Source: Dipteronia dyeriana
Taxonomy: Eukaryota; Streptophyta; Magnoliopsida; Sapindales; Sapindaceae
Assembly: GCA_032871835.1 (NCBI GenBank)
Contig: CM065299.1
Coordinates: forward strand, 6,419,001 to 6,483,000
DNA length: 64,000 bases
Direction: 5' to 3'
Made by a program: the position numbers and the translations under genes. The notes beneath the pieces are model-generated. The model was not told the DNA's origin, searched no databases, and saw only the letters and a program-made list of their open reading frames with translations. Shown here piece after piece: positions 1 to 10,339 of the stretch. Position 1 is the stretch's first letter. The number at the start of each line of letters is the position of its first letter.

Positions 1-1859
1 AGATTAGTCAACTCCCATGTCTTGTTCTTTTCAATGGATCGAATCTCTTCATCCATTGCACTTCTCCATTTTTCTTCTTGGTCAACTTCTTCAAAACTAA
101 CTGGATCACTTGTCATCAACAGACAATACAAAGTAATGTCTTCTTCCACCTGTTCTGTATTTTCATACAGATCTTCTAGGCTACGTGTCCTTCTAGGTAT
201 CATATCTAAAAAATCACGTTCAATCGGTAATGGAAAATCATACCTTTGTGGTGAAGGGGAACCACGTTAAAGAGTTTGCTGATTTCTGGGTATTTGTGGC
301 TCTGTAGCCACTTCTCTTGTCTCTTCTTCAGATATCAACTCTGCACTTCTGAAAGCTTTGTTCTGATCCCAATTTCAGGATTCATTTTATTCAAAAATGG
401 CATCCCTGCTGAAGATTACTTTCTTGGTGATGGGGTTGTATAGCTGGTAACCCATAGTTCTATCGCCGTATCCAACCAGGATACACTTTTCTCCTTTATC
501 TTCAAGCTTCGTTCTTCTTGCTTCTGGGACCTTGATGTAGGCAATGGAGCCAAAAACTCTAAGGTGGCTCACACTTGGTTTGTGAGTGCTCCATGCTTCT
601 TGCGGCGTCTTTGTATCAAGACTCTTCGTAGGATATCTGTTTTGTAGATATACCACATACAAGATTGCTTCAGCCCAAAAACTCTTAGGCATGTTTTTAT
701 CCTTTAACATGCTTCTGACCATGCTAAGGATTGTTCGATTCTTCCTTTCAGCTACACCGTTTAACTGAGGAGTATAAGCTGGTGTAAACTGATAACTGAT
801 TCCTTGTTGCTTAAGGAATTCCTGGAAAGTACCTGCAGTGTATTCTCCACCTTGATCTGATCTCAGTGTTTTGATGTAGTAGCTATTTTGCTTCTCTACA
901 AGAGTTTTGAACTCTTTAAAGTAATCAAATACTTCAGATTTCCTTTTTAGGAAATAAACCCAAGTCTTTCTGCTGTAGTCGTCAATGAATGTGAAGAAGT
1001 ATTGATTATGTCCATTTGATACTGGCGTCAATGGACCACACACATCTGTATGAACAAGCTCAAGTGGCATGGTTGCTTTCCAATTTGCCTCATTTACGAA
1101 GCTATTTCTGTGTTGTTTACTGAGAACACAAGTTTCACATATCTCATTTGGGTAATCGATGTTTGGCAATCCTTTCACCATCTTCTTACTTCCCAGTTGC
1201 TTTAAACTTTCAAAATTGAGATGTCCATACCTTAGATGCCACAACCAGTTTTTGTCATCGATGATGGCTGTCAAACATCTTGGCGTATCATGATGAATTG
1301 CGAGAGGGAACATCCTATTCTTCGTCATCTGGACTCGAGTAACCAGCTTTCCTCGAGCATCTGTGATGGTGAGTTGCATATTTTGAAGGCTAATATGGTA
1401 GCCTTTCTCCAAGAGTTGTCCGAGATTTAGGATGTTTGTCTTCATGTCTGGAACATAATAGACATTTGAGATGAAAGCATGATCTCCATTCTTCTGCTTG
1501 ATCATGACATCTCCTCTTCCTTTGATAGAGATTTTAGAGAGGTCTCCAAATGAGATTTCTCCGTGAACTTTCTCATCAAGTTCAGTGAATAAGTCTTTTC
1601 TGCCAGTCGTATGGTTGCTGGCTCCAGAATCAAGAAACCAAACATTTTGGTTTTGATATGTTGAGTTGTGTGCCATCAATATCAACGATTCTCCTTCAAC
1701 TTGCTCTTTCTCTGCAAAGTTAGAATTTTCATTTACCTTATTTGCCATATTTGTGGCAGTTATAGCATTGAACATTTCTTTTGTCAATGTTAGGACGGTT
1801 GTTGTACTCGCCTCTTCTTCCTCGTCATCTTCCTCATGAGATATAGTTCTATTGTCCAC
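1..1859 (-). pseudogene. Ty1/Copia polyprotein, protease-integrase-start of RT (partial)
   Basis: Minus-strand Copia polyprotein running off the left edge of the window. A 490-residue open frame (1859-387) has, in order, an acidic N-terminus, the aspartic protease motif FLDSGASNH, a GAG-pre-integrase zinc region (H-L-R-Y-G-H-L plus the ICETCVLSKQHR CxxC pair) and an integrase core with VHTDVCGP, TLRSDQGGEY and LNGVAERKNR supplying the D, D and E residues. Two stops interrupt the frame just after residue 490. The frame then resumes across 386-1 into the region that precedes the reverse transcriptase, with the linker AMDEEIRSIEKNKTWELT at the window edge. It cannot be functional as read. The RT and 3' LTR should lie to the left of the window. 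Confidence 0.93.
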
Positions 1860-2121
1860 GTCCTCCTCTGTTTACGTCTCTTCCTCCTCTGCCTCTACTC
1901 ATGGTTTCAACATTTCCTGAACCTCTTCCACGAGATCCTCTACGTGCGGTCTCTCTGGTGCTCCGATTTGAATGGAGTTTTCACCGTTGAACTCCTGACG
2001 ATGTGTAGAACACTCTGGTATGATGAAAAATGGATTCTGATTACTTTGATTTCTGGGCGAATTCGACTTCGACTTCGACCTCTGTTCTTCTAGTTTCTGG
2101 TTCTCCTAAGCTCTGATACCA
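1860..2121 (-). other. Copia leader with gag remnant and tRNA-Met primer-binding site
   Basis: Only about 250 bp separate the 5' LTR from the protease frame, where a full Copia gag needs close to 1 kb. The piece that remains reads, in broken frames, as an arginine/glycine-rich tail typical of the end of gag; the CCHC knuckle is not visible. At 2110-2121 the minus strand reads TGGTATCAGAGC, the standard initiator tRNA-Met primer-binding site, one base from the LTR end. The element has therefore lost most of gag internally but kept the LTR and primer site. Confidence 0.8.
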
Positions 2122-2122
2122 C

Positions 2123-2418
2123 TGTTGGTGGGGTGATATGGTTTGAGGTCACTTGTGGTGCACATCTGAGAGAGAATTCGAACACAAATAATAAAAGGAG
2201 AAGCTTTTCTTATATCTCTCTATATTTCATTCACCGCTCCACACTTTTCAATACAATCTTCATCCCTTTATATAGGAAAATGAGAATTGCAAAACAATGA
2301 AGTCAAATGTGTGGTTAGGAAGCAGCTGGGAGTTGGAGGTGGTTGAAGCCATATCAATGGCCGGTTTCTAGAAGTAGGCGACAAAGTGGTTGGCTGAGTT
2401 CAAGTTTATTTTTCAACA
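2123..2418 (-). repeat. 5' LTR of the Copia element
   Basis: A 296-bp LTR bounded by TGTTG at 2123 and CAACA at 2418, directly next to the primer-binding site. It contains a TATA-like run (ctttatatagg on the plus strand) and lies against the LINE RNase H fragment. The opposite LTR is outside the window, so the target duplication cannot be checked. Confidence 0.85.
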
Positions 2419-2419
2419 A

Positions 2420-2992
2420 TTGCCACTTTAGTCTCTCACCATTGAAATATGACGATCGTGGAGGCTCTGTTTAGAGACCTCCATATGACAACCCTCTGAA
2501 TAGCCATCAACTCTGACTTGCTTGAGTCTTGAATCCCTGCGCATGAAGAGAATAAGCTCAAAACGTTACCATTTGAATCACTTAACATGCCACCAATGCC
2601 AGCCGGACCCGGCTTGCCCTTTGCCGACCCATCCACATTAAACTTCAAATAATTAGCAGCCGGCAGAACCCAATTTTTTATCTTTGTATTCTTCAAGTTC
2701 TTGTGCTCCTCCACACAACAATCTTTAATGTTCAAGAGTAAGGAAGAAACAGACTCCTTTGAGCCCTTGCCATGGTGCTTAAAACACTACGCCACTCTGA
2801 ATTTCACCAAATCATTGGCATGATCATTGTTCCCTTGGATGCCTTCAAAAACCAAATTGTTCCTCACCTCCCACGTTGTACAGACAACAACATACAACAA
2901 AGATCCTCATGCACGATTAGACTTAGTTTTTGGACGTAATCCACTCCACCCATCCACCCAATCCTTGACTGCTTGATTAGGACAAAAGCTGA
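2420..2992 (-). pseudogene. LINE ORF2 fragment, RNase H-like (RVT_3) domain
   Basis: The minus-strand frame 2735-2436 carries the plant LINE RNase H signature: LKFNVDGSAKGKPGPAGIGG, followed by an S-K-S-E-L-M-A-I helix. Upstream sequence (2740-2992) reads in broken frames as the linker that precedes this domain, including EVRNNLVFEG-type residues. The Copia LTR abuts the domain at 2418, so Copia insertion or deletion removed the end of the RNase H. The hAT MITE at 3001-3470 splits this copy from its zinc-binding part at 3479-3600. Confidence 0.8.
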
Positions 2993-3000
2993 CTTCCCAC

Positions 3001-3470
3001 TCGGTTAAACCGACAGTTCTGACCGTAACCGTAAGGTTAAAACTGCAACTGAAATCGTGACCATAACCGTTGGTTGTAAAACCGGTTGGAAATCGGTTGT
3101 AAGATGGTTCGGTTATGGTTACAAGTAAAAAATAACCATTGAAAACCAAGTTCAACCATTGGTTTTCATTTAAAAATAAATAAACAAGCCAATCAAAAGT
3201 TACCACGCGGTAGTGTTTTTGAAAAAAAAAATTGAGGTGACCGGTGGAACAAGGACTTATATAATTCTTATTATTTTATTTTTTAAAAATTAGAAAAGCC
3301 GATCCGAAATCGGAATCGAACCGGAACCATAACCGAACTGCCTAACAGGCGGTTCCAAACCGTAAACCAAACCGTAAACCAAACCGGTTAGACCGGTTAC
3401 GGTAAGGTTTGACTTTATCACGAAACCGTAACCGATGGTTCAGAATCGGAACTGAACTTGGCCAGGTCTA
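3001..3470. mobile_element. hAT-type MITE with 8-bp target duplication
   Basis: The element is flanked by identical CTTCCCAC at 2993-3000 and 3471-3478, the 8-bp duplication expected of hAT transposons. Its body is full of short inverted copies of ggttcggttacgg / ccgtaaccgaacc, the same theme as the element at 58431-58781. The right end reads ttggccaggtcta. The matching left terminus is missing: the left edge begins directly at tcggttaaacc, as if the first dozen or so bases were lost after insertion. It splits a LINE ORF2 fragment and has no coding capacity. Confidence 0.75.
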
Positions 3471-3478
3471 CTTCCCAC

Positions 3479-3600
3479 CAACCGATACAAACGGACCATA
3501 ACAACTTGATCCAAGGGCAAAGCAAAAACAAGTGAATAATGGATTCCAACCGTTGGTCCAAAGAACAAAAGTCATCCAGACGTTGGACCATGCCAAAACA
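3479..3600 (-). pseudogene. LINE ORF2 fragment, zinc-binding (zf-RVT) region
   Basis: The minus strand reads ESIIHLFLLCPWIKLLWSV followed by GWWEV, the pattern of the zf-RVT domain between reverse transcriptase and RNase H in plant LINEs. The first cysteines of the domain are degraded. It is the upstream continuation of the RNase H fragment at 2420-2992, separated only by the hAT MITE. Confidence 0.7.
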
Positions 3601-3695
3601 TTGGACAGATACCAAAGCATGGAATGTAATTACATCTGGTTTCAACCCGCATCTGTACTCTCGTAAGCGTAGGTAGTTTGACGAATAGCTCACGT
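3601..3695 (-). pseudogene. PPR-like gene fragment fused to a LINE remnant
   Basis: Reading leftwards from 3693, the minus strand encodes MSYSSNYLRL, then CGLKPDVITFHALVS. The first ten residues are identical to residues 19-28 of the PPR protein at 62494-63831, and about 28 bases around them differ at one position. The second block resembles a later PPR motif of the same gene (L-K-P-D-Q-I-T-L-L-A-L-L) at both protein and DNA level. About 500 bp of the gene between the two blocks is absent. It is a deleted copy of that gene, or of a close paralogue, joined to LINE zinc-finger sequence. Confidence 0.6.
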
Positions 3696-3713
3696 AGTTT
3701 TATTCCTTTTTAT

Positions 3714-3850
3714 CACTACAAGAAAATTGATCTACAGTTATAAAAAATCTGAATTTGAATTATTTTCTCACATTTTCTCTCCTTACTTTTATAATCTATT
3801 GACACGTGTATAATATAATAAATTAATAGTCTAGATTATTGTTATTAATT
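3714..3850. repeat. CACTA-type terminal sequence, isolated
   Basis: CACTACAAGAAAATTGATC at 3714 matches the ends of plant CACTA transposons. A second CACTA end starts 137 bp further on at 3851. I could not find a partner facing this first end within the window, so it may be a remnant of another CACTA element. Confidence 0.5.
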
Positions 3851-3869
3851 CACTACAAGGAAAAAAAAT

Positions 3870-4488
3870 GCTTTTTAACGGTTTTATAAGCATTGTTAAA
3901 AGCAGTGTGATGAAAAGTTTTTCACAGTTTTTAATTTTATCACGGTTATTAAAAACCATCATAAATCCATAATAATTTTTGTCCGTGGTATATCTCGACA
4001 GACTTACAAACTTTAGTAATTCATGCTGACATAAAAATCAACATTGGCAAATGAATTCCAAATACCATAAAGATAAGATAATATTACATAATCTATATAT
4101 AGATATAATAGTTGTTACATGTCAATAATACATTATAGTATTTTTATGTAATGTATTTAACACCGTTGCGTAAATATCATTAATTTATAACAATTTTATG
4201 ATGTCATAAGTATCATTTAAAAAAAATAACGTTAATTCATATCCAAATTTCTATTCACAAATAATTTCATTATGTCAATAATTTATTTATACAATTTATT
4301 GATAAATGATTTATTATTCAGATATGCGAAAAAATTAAACATAAAAAATAGACTTTTATAAAATTATCTAATATTAATTAAGAAGAGTATGTTCACAATA
4401 AATTCGAAACTTAAAACTGAAACATCAAGTTTAAAAATAAAACAAAAAACCCAAACATCCATAAAAATTCATCATATATGTTTAAAAT
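3870..4488. other. CACTA subterminal, noncoding AT-rich
   Basis: No reading frame of interest. The first 120 bp carry repeated aacggtt / cacggtt / aaccatcat motifs facing both ways, as in CACTA subterminal repeats. The remainder is plain AT-rich sequence. It ends at the target duplication of the LINE inserted at 4498. Confidence 0.5.
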
Positions 4489-4497
4489 GTTTGATAA

Positions 4498-6832
4498 CCC
4501 ATCAAGTATCATGTTCCAAGTAGGCTGTTTTAAGAGAGAACGATGAGGGAGAGAGAACTCTAGAGAGAGAGAGCCTGACCCCTTTGGCCATGAAGGGAGT
4601 CAGGTAGGAAATAACGGCAAGGGATGTAGAAGGGATTTTCGAGAAGATTTATTCTCTATCTTCGTCGACAATCTGAACCCTTCTATGGATTCTATGTGTT
4701 TGTGGGGAATTTTCAAACCTTTTGGTAAGGTTATGGATGTGTTCTTGTCTTCAAAGAATAGGTTGAGAAGAGGACGTTATGCCTTTATTTGATTCGGGTC
4801 TTTGGAGGAAGCCAATAAGGTGGCAAAGATGACGAACAAGATGTATATCTATGGGTGGTCTATTGTCTCAAAAGTTGTTTCTTATGGATGGAACATGAGA
4901 AAGTCTACAAAGTCCAGAGAGATCAAGTAGGCTAACAAAGAAAGGATGGCAAAAGAGTCCACATCAGAATGGCTCCAATGAAATTTGTTCCTTTGTTGAA
5001 GTAGTAAAAGGGGACCAAAGTATGAGCTTTGGTGGGGGCATGAAGAGGGAGGAGAAAGCACTGACTATGGAGTGGAGTAGTCAGTTAAACGATCATGCGT
5101 GGCTTAATAGGGTGGCTGTGGGTGTTCTAAAAAAAATTACAACAGTGAAAAATGTGAAGTCATGTTTAAGTAGCAGAGATTTCAACTTCTCTTCTTCTTA
5201 CATTGGTGATAAAAGTGTTTTATGGAGTTTTGATTCTGATTATGAGATGGAAGGGTTTATTAATAGTAGATTTTTTTGGGAGGATTGTTTCTCATCGATG
5301 ATTAGAGGGTCTGAATCTCTAATTCCAAAATCAAAAGTTGCTTGGATTAACTGCTCAGGGATCTCGATATGTTACTGGAATCGGTTCTTTTTTCAATAGC
5401 TAGGATAGTTGATCGGTGAACCGCTCTTGATAGCTGATGAGACGCTATCAAGAAGTCGTTTAGACAAAGGGAGGTTGCGGGTTTTGATGCCTAAGGATCA
5501 GCCCTGCTCTTGCATTATTAAGGTTGTTATTGGTAACAGTTCGTTTGAAATGAAGGTGGTAGAAGATTGGGTTTTCGTTGATGCTATTTGGTTGGATAAT
5601 TTTATGGGTTTGAAAAAGAAGCTTGGTTTTGAAATTTTGAATTTGGAGTCAAAAAAGGAAGGGTTTGAAAAGAGTACAGGGAAGGGGCGCATCAATGAAG
5701 ACAAGACAATTGATTGGGGTTGTGATGTCCAAGAGAAAGATAAGCATGATTGTGGTGTCAGAGGGGGGGGGGGGGGTATGAAAATTGGGAAGAGAAGGCT
5801 GGAAAGCAAGAAGGTGGCGTGAGTTTTCATAAGAAAAGTATGGGAAGTGACAAGTGTAGTAGAAAAAGTATGGGAGAGAGAAGCAATACCAAGAAAGTGG
5901 TCAAGGATTCTAGTGGTGGGGGTGGGCTAACCGATTTGGAGAATGATGAGTTTTTGTTAGGAATGGAGGAGTTGAGGCCTAGTGGTCTTAGTGAGGACTT
6001 GGTGGGTCCTTGTTTTGAAATAGTTAGAGTTGAAAAATGTAGTAGGCCAATCATCAGGGAAAATGGGGAGTTTTTAATCGGAATGGAAGAGTTGAGGCTT
6101 AATGGTGCAAATGGGGGCTTGGTGGGTCCTTATGTTGGAAAAGGTGGTGAGAAATGTATTGTTAAAGTTGGGAACAGTGGGGTGAATAAGACAGGTATTC
6201 AAAGAAGTGAGAGTTTGGGGAGTAGTAAGAGTATTAAGATCTTTGGTGCTAAAGATCGTTCTAGTGAGGGTGTTTCAGTTTCGGATGATCAAATGATTTT
6301 TATTAATTTTAAGAAGGGTGGGGGTTTGTTAGGGTCCGACTTAAGTTCAACAGGAGGTGATTTGGGTGGTCCAGTTATCGATTTGTATGTTGATATTGGG
6401 GATTTGGATATTTTTTCTCGGAATGAGAAGGTGGGGGCTTTTGGAGATACTTCATATTCTTCCGATAAAATACAGGGAAAAAAGGATTTTTTTTCCTCCA
6501 AGAATCCATAGGATGAAGACTCGGAGTGCAACTCGTGGTTACAATTTAAGTGTTGTTGACGAAGCATTGGCAAACCGAATGGACAAAGGGAAAGATGATG
6601 ATAAAGGCTAGCCTCCTTTGATGGTTGCGGTTTGCTGTTTATTGTTGTTGTGTTGTGTTTTCTCTTAGGTGTTGGTGTATTTTAGGCTTGTTGGGCAATT
6701 TTTGTGGTGGGTTTGAGTTGCTTGTTGTACCTTATTTTTGGGTCCTTGCTTTGGCCGTGTGGTCGGTCCCGTTTTGTTCTATGCTTTCAACCACCGATGG
6801 CTTTTATCAATAAAATTGCTGTTCAAAAAAAA
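4498..6832 (+). mobile_element. ORF1-only LINE (non-autonomous), complete with target duplication
   Basis: This 2.3-kb unit is bounded by GTTTGATAA at 4489-4497 and 6833-6841 and ends in a polyadenylation-like aataaaattgctgttc followed by eight A residues. It therefore looks like a complete LINE insertion. It contains only the first open reading frame of a plant LINE. After the ORF1 stop at about 6611 there is just 220 bp of T/G-rich 3' UTR, with no endonuclease or reverse transcriptase. Its 3' UTR resembles in style that of the ORF2-bearing fragment at 7078-7943. The target is CACTA noncoding sequence. Confidence 0.75.
4590..6611 (+). pseudogene. LINE ORF1: RRM plus DUF4283-like, glycine/serine-rich tail
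   Basis: The N-terminal part (about 4640-4870) reads as an RNA-recognition motif: SIFVDNLNPSMDS, LWGIFKPFGKVMDVF, then RRGRYAFI followed by a stop. The segment 5022-5600 matches the second domain of plant LINE ORF1 proteins, with LRVLMPKDQPCSCIIKVVIG and ESLIPKSKVAWINCSGI. The tail (5750-6611) is low complexity with repeated EFLIGMEELR / EFLLGMEEL units and ends MKTRSATRGYNLSVVDEAL, a typical C-terminus next to a LINE ORF2 start. Several in-frame stops and a poly-G run near 5765 shift the frame. The likely role was nucleic-acid binding and particle assembly. Confidence 0.75.
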
Positions 6833-6841
6833 GTTTGATAA

Positions 6842-6978
6842 TAACTTAGAAGTTAATAACATATTGGAATGACCTTATATATAAAATCTTATCGTCACTT
6901 GGAACCACAAATGGAGACTTCACATTGTTGCAATGAGAATTCAGCATTTTCAATTTACATGCATCTCCAACAACCAAC

Positions 6979-7022
<44 letters not shown>

Positions 7023-7070
7023 CAATTGAAACATAATTAGCACAAACAAAAAATTATATTAATAAAAAAA
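6842..7070. repeat. AT-rich gap with (TA)n microsatellite
   Basis: Noncoding sequence between two LINE insertions. A pure TA run occupies about 6983-7017. Confidence 0.8.
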
Positions 7071-7077
7071 ACTAGTA

Positions 7078-7943
7078 TATAAAGGATCTGATTGGTGGTT
7101 AAATTTAGGATAGTATAGTGGTTCAAACATCTTGGGAAAGGATCTTGTGAGTCCATCCAATCCCTGTTACTTAATTTCAAGGATCTTTCTGTAGAGTACA
7201 AGAAAATGAAAAAGAGAATGATTCTGGACTGGCTTTCTCCTAGTGGCGACAACCTCAAATTCAATGTGGATGGTTCCGTCATTGGCAAGCCTGGCCCGAC
7301 TGGTATAGGAGGTGTGTTGTAGGATTCTACAGGTAAGGTTGTGTGCCTATTTTCTTTCTTTATGGGGATCCTAGACTCTAACACTACGGAAGTGTGGGCT
7401 GTGAAAAAAGTTGTTGATCTCCGTCTTTCCAAACCAAACCTTAGAGGAAGATTCATCTCTATTGTGAGTGACTCGAACGTGGCTGTGCCGTGGATGAACA
7501 ATGGTGATTTTGGGAATCTTGGTTGTGTTAATGCCATTTATGACATTCGAAGCGTTATGAGAACTTTACGTGGTGTGGAGATTGTGTTTGATTCCAGAGC
7601 CTACGGTTCCTTTACGGACAGCTTGGTGAAGATGGGATCAAGTGAGCGTGGGGATTTCGTGGAATGAGGAGATATTTGATTATGTTTCCTGGTGTGCAAA
7701 GGTGTTTTGTGTTGATTGTGGGATGTGTGGTGCTTTCTTTCTCTGTTTTTATCTCTTGTTGTGTTTGTAGTTGTGATCTTTCTTAGTTTTTCTGGTTTTC
7801 CTGGTTCTTTGACCTATGCCCTATTTGGCAGCTTTGGTTTGGTTTGTTTCTCTTTTGGGTCTCTGTTTTGCGTTGTTTCTCTTTTGGGGATTTTCTCTTG
7901 CTTGCCTCTTGGCTCTAATAAATTTATACCTTCTAAAAAAAAA
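7078..7943 (+). mobile_element. 5'-truncated LINE 3' end with RNase H domain
   Basis: Flanked by ACTAGTA at 7071-7077 and 7944-7950 (with an A-run before each) and ending in a poly-A tail. The coding part to 7667 has the RVT_3 RNase H signature NLKFNVDGSVIGKPGPTGIG, a stop in place of a tryptophan or arginine codon near 7319, then GILDSNTTEVWAVKK, IVSDSNVAVPWMNN and FTDSLVKMGSS, the end of ORF2. It is followed by a T/G-rich 3' UTR ending ctctaataaatttatacc. This is a dead fragment produced by incomplete reverse transcription. Confidence 0.82.
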
Positions 7944-7950
7944 ACTAGTA

Positions 7951-8466
7951 ATAAAAAAATACTTCATATTAAATTACTATACTGATATGCTCAATCCACT
8001 CAAAACGTACGTCATCTATCTTATCTTGACTACATATGTGTTCTTACCATTAACTAATAAAAAATTTACAAAGAACAAAATAATAAAGAATATAAACTTC
8101 AATCTAATTATCAAATTGATATAAACCAACAAAAAAACATAATTATCTCACCTTTTCACAAAGAACGTCATGATTCTTAATTATTTCTTTCATGTGTCTC
8201 TTGACATAATATCCACATTCTACATTGCCAGGTTGAATGGATGCCTACAATGATAAAATAAAAATCATAAATAATTTTTTTATTTAATTGTATTCATCGT
8301 GTGATAACGTACAACCAATAAACCTCACATTTACGTAACTCCATTTGAGATTATTTCTTGAAGGTTGAGTTTTTGCTTGAGCTTGAAACATTTGAAAACC
8401 ACTGTAAATCCATTCAATCCATTAATATAAAGTAGCTCATGAAAAGAAGATATATACATTCTTTAT
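7951..8466. other. AT-rich noncoding, no gene seen
   Basis: Probably CACTA interior. No homology, repeat or RNA gene is recognised. Confidence 0.5.
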
Positions 8467-8699
8467 TTAAATATAGGTTTAATTACACAAATAGCCCTTA
8501 AGTTTAAATAAAATTACACTCATATGCAACATTTTCATTTATTACACAAACATCCCCTGTAAAAAGTTGACCAACATGGAATGACGAATTTACCCTTACA
8601 CAAAATTATCAATTCTTATCCCTCTATTTTCTATAATAGCAGGTCAATCCCAAAAAACCTTTGACCTTTAATTAAAAATTTAGTTTTTGTATTTAATAA

Positions 8700-8760
8700 G
8701 TATTGAACCTCAATCCTTATAGTTGGAAAACACAATCCTTAACCAATTGAGCTACCCAAA
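8700..8760 (-). other. tRNA-derived module, left arm
   Basis: The minus strand reads tagctcaattggttaagg, then about 30 bases later gaggttcaata. These match the A box and B box of RNA polymerase III promoters in a tRNA-like layout. Arm pairing is degenerate, so I do not call a functional tRNA. Confidence 0.4.
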
Positions 8761-9675
8761 TACATTGATAGAAGTTTGTTAATTTAAATATATATATATA
8801 TATATATATCCAGTTATATAATGTATATATGTATATAGTTATAGTTATATATGTAAATATGTGTATATGTATATAGTTATATAATTATATTTTAAAGCTT
8901 AATTGACAAAATAATATAAATATATTTCTTTCCATAATTTTAACATGTTTAAAATAATTAATTTCCTTTTTTTTTTCATTTTAATAAATCTATTTTTTTA
9001 TTAAATATAAGTTTATTATATATATTATATGTATGAGTTAATTTTAATATAAATAGATTTAAATTATTTTAAACAAGTTATGTAACTATATATAAACTAT
9101 ATATTTATATTTATATATTTAAAATAAACTCATGTATATATGTATATGTAAATATATGTAAATATATGTATATGTATATAGGTATATATGAGTTTATTTT
9201 AAATATATAAATATAAATATATAGTTTATATATAGTTACATAACTTGTTTAAAATAATTTAAATCTATTTATATTAAAATGAACTCATACATATAATATA
9301 TATAATAAACTTATATTTAATAAAAAAAATAGATTTATTAAAATGAAAAAAAAAAGAAATTAATTATTTTAAATATGTTAAAATTATGGAAAGAAACATA
9401 TTTATATTATTTTGTCAATTAAGCTTTAAAATATAATTATATAACTATATACATATACGCATATTTACATATATAACTATAACTATATACATATATACAT
9501 TATTTAACTGTATATATATAAGGAAAATAATTATTTTAAATCTGTTAAAATTATGGAAAGAAACATATTTATATTATTTTGTCAATTAAACTTTAAAATA
9601 TAATTATATAACTATATACATACACATATTTACATATATAACTATATACATATACATATATACATTATATAACTG

Positions 9676-9717
<42 letters not shown>

Positions 9718-9744
9718 AATTAACAAACTTTTATTTGTGTATTT

Positions 9745-9805
9745 GGATAGCTCAATTGGTTAAGGGTTGTGTTTTCCAACTATAAGGTTTGAGGTTCAAT
9801 ACTTA
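9745..9805 (+). other. tRNA-derived module, right arm copy 1
   Basis: Same tRNA-like A-box/B-box block as at 8700-8760, now on the plus strand because it lies in the other arm of the palindrome. The T-loop reads gaggttcaatac. No intact acceptor stem is visible. Confidence 0.4.
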
Positions 9806-9904
9806 TTGAATGCAAAAACTAAATTTTTAATTAAAGGTCAAAGATTTTTTGGGATTGACCTGCTATTATAGAAAATAGAGGGACGAACTTCTATCTATGT
9901 ATTT

Positions 9905-9965
9905 GGATAGCTCAATTGGTTAAGGGTTGTGTTTTCCAACTATAAGGTTTGAGGTTCAATACTTA
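9905..9965 (+). other. tRNA-derived module, right arm copy 2
   Basis: Tandem repeat of the preceding module, 160 bp downstream and nearly identical to it. The duplication is recent and specific to the right arm. Confidence 0.4.
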
Positions 9966-10339
9966 TTTAATGAAAAAACTAAAATTTTAATTAAAGGTCA
10001 AAGATTTTTTGGGATTGACCTGCTATTATAGAAAATAGAGGGACCAGAAATGATAATTTTGTGTAAGGATAAATTCATCATTCCATGTTGGTCAACTTTT
10101 TACAGTGGATGTTTGTGCAATAAATGGAAAGGTTGTATATGAGTGCAATATCATTTAAACTTAGGGGATGTTTGTGCAATTAAGCCTTAAATATATAAAT
10201 ATATGTATATAGTTTAATAATATATATATGCATGCTTAATATATATGAATATAGTTATAATAGTTATATCTCAAACAAAAATACTAAATTAAATATAACT
10301 CCACTATATTATTAGTAGCAGTACATGAAGTTTTATAAA

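Larger units (their letters stand above)
8476..10186. mobile_element. Foldback (palindromic) element with 9-bp target duplication
   Basis: TTAAATATA flanks both sides (8467-8475 and 10187-10195). The ends are ggtttaattacacaaa and its imperfect complement ttgtgcaattaagcc. The whole 1.7 kb is one long inverted repeat centred near 9170. Left-arm landmarks (primer-like blocks at 8570-8650, the tRNA-like block at 8700-8760, AT-rich tracts at 8880-9130) recur reversed in the right arm. The right arm carries an extra tandem copy of a 160-bp unit (9741-9900, 9901-10060). A 9-bp duplication and long terminal inverted repeats fit a Mutator-derived foldback. It has no coding capacity. A transcript would fold into a very long hairpin. 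Confidence 0.75.

Noticed and set aside
5498..6054. Proline- and serine-rich open frames on the minus strand
   Set aside because: They are mirror images of the Gly/Lys-rich LINE ORF1 on the plus strand and have no independent domain.
6625..6813. 62-residue hydrophobic frame after LINE ORF1
   Set aside because: It is a translation of the T/G-rich 3' UTR, with no homology to ORF2.
7716..7985. Hydrophobic membrane-like frame
   Set aside because: It is a translation of the T/G-rich LINE 3' UTR. The same effect appears at 41220-41507 and 49173-49382 on the minus strand.
9745..9965. Functional tRNA genes
   Set aside because: A and B box words are present, but I could not form convincing acceptor and T stems, and the copies sit in a repeat element.
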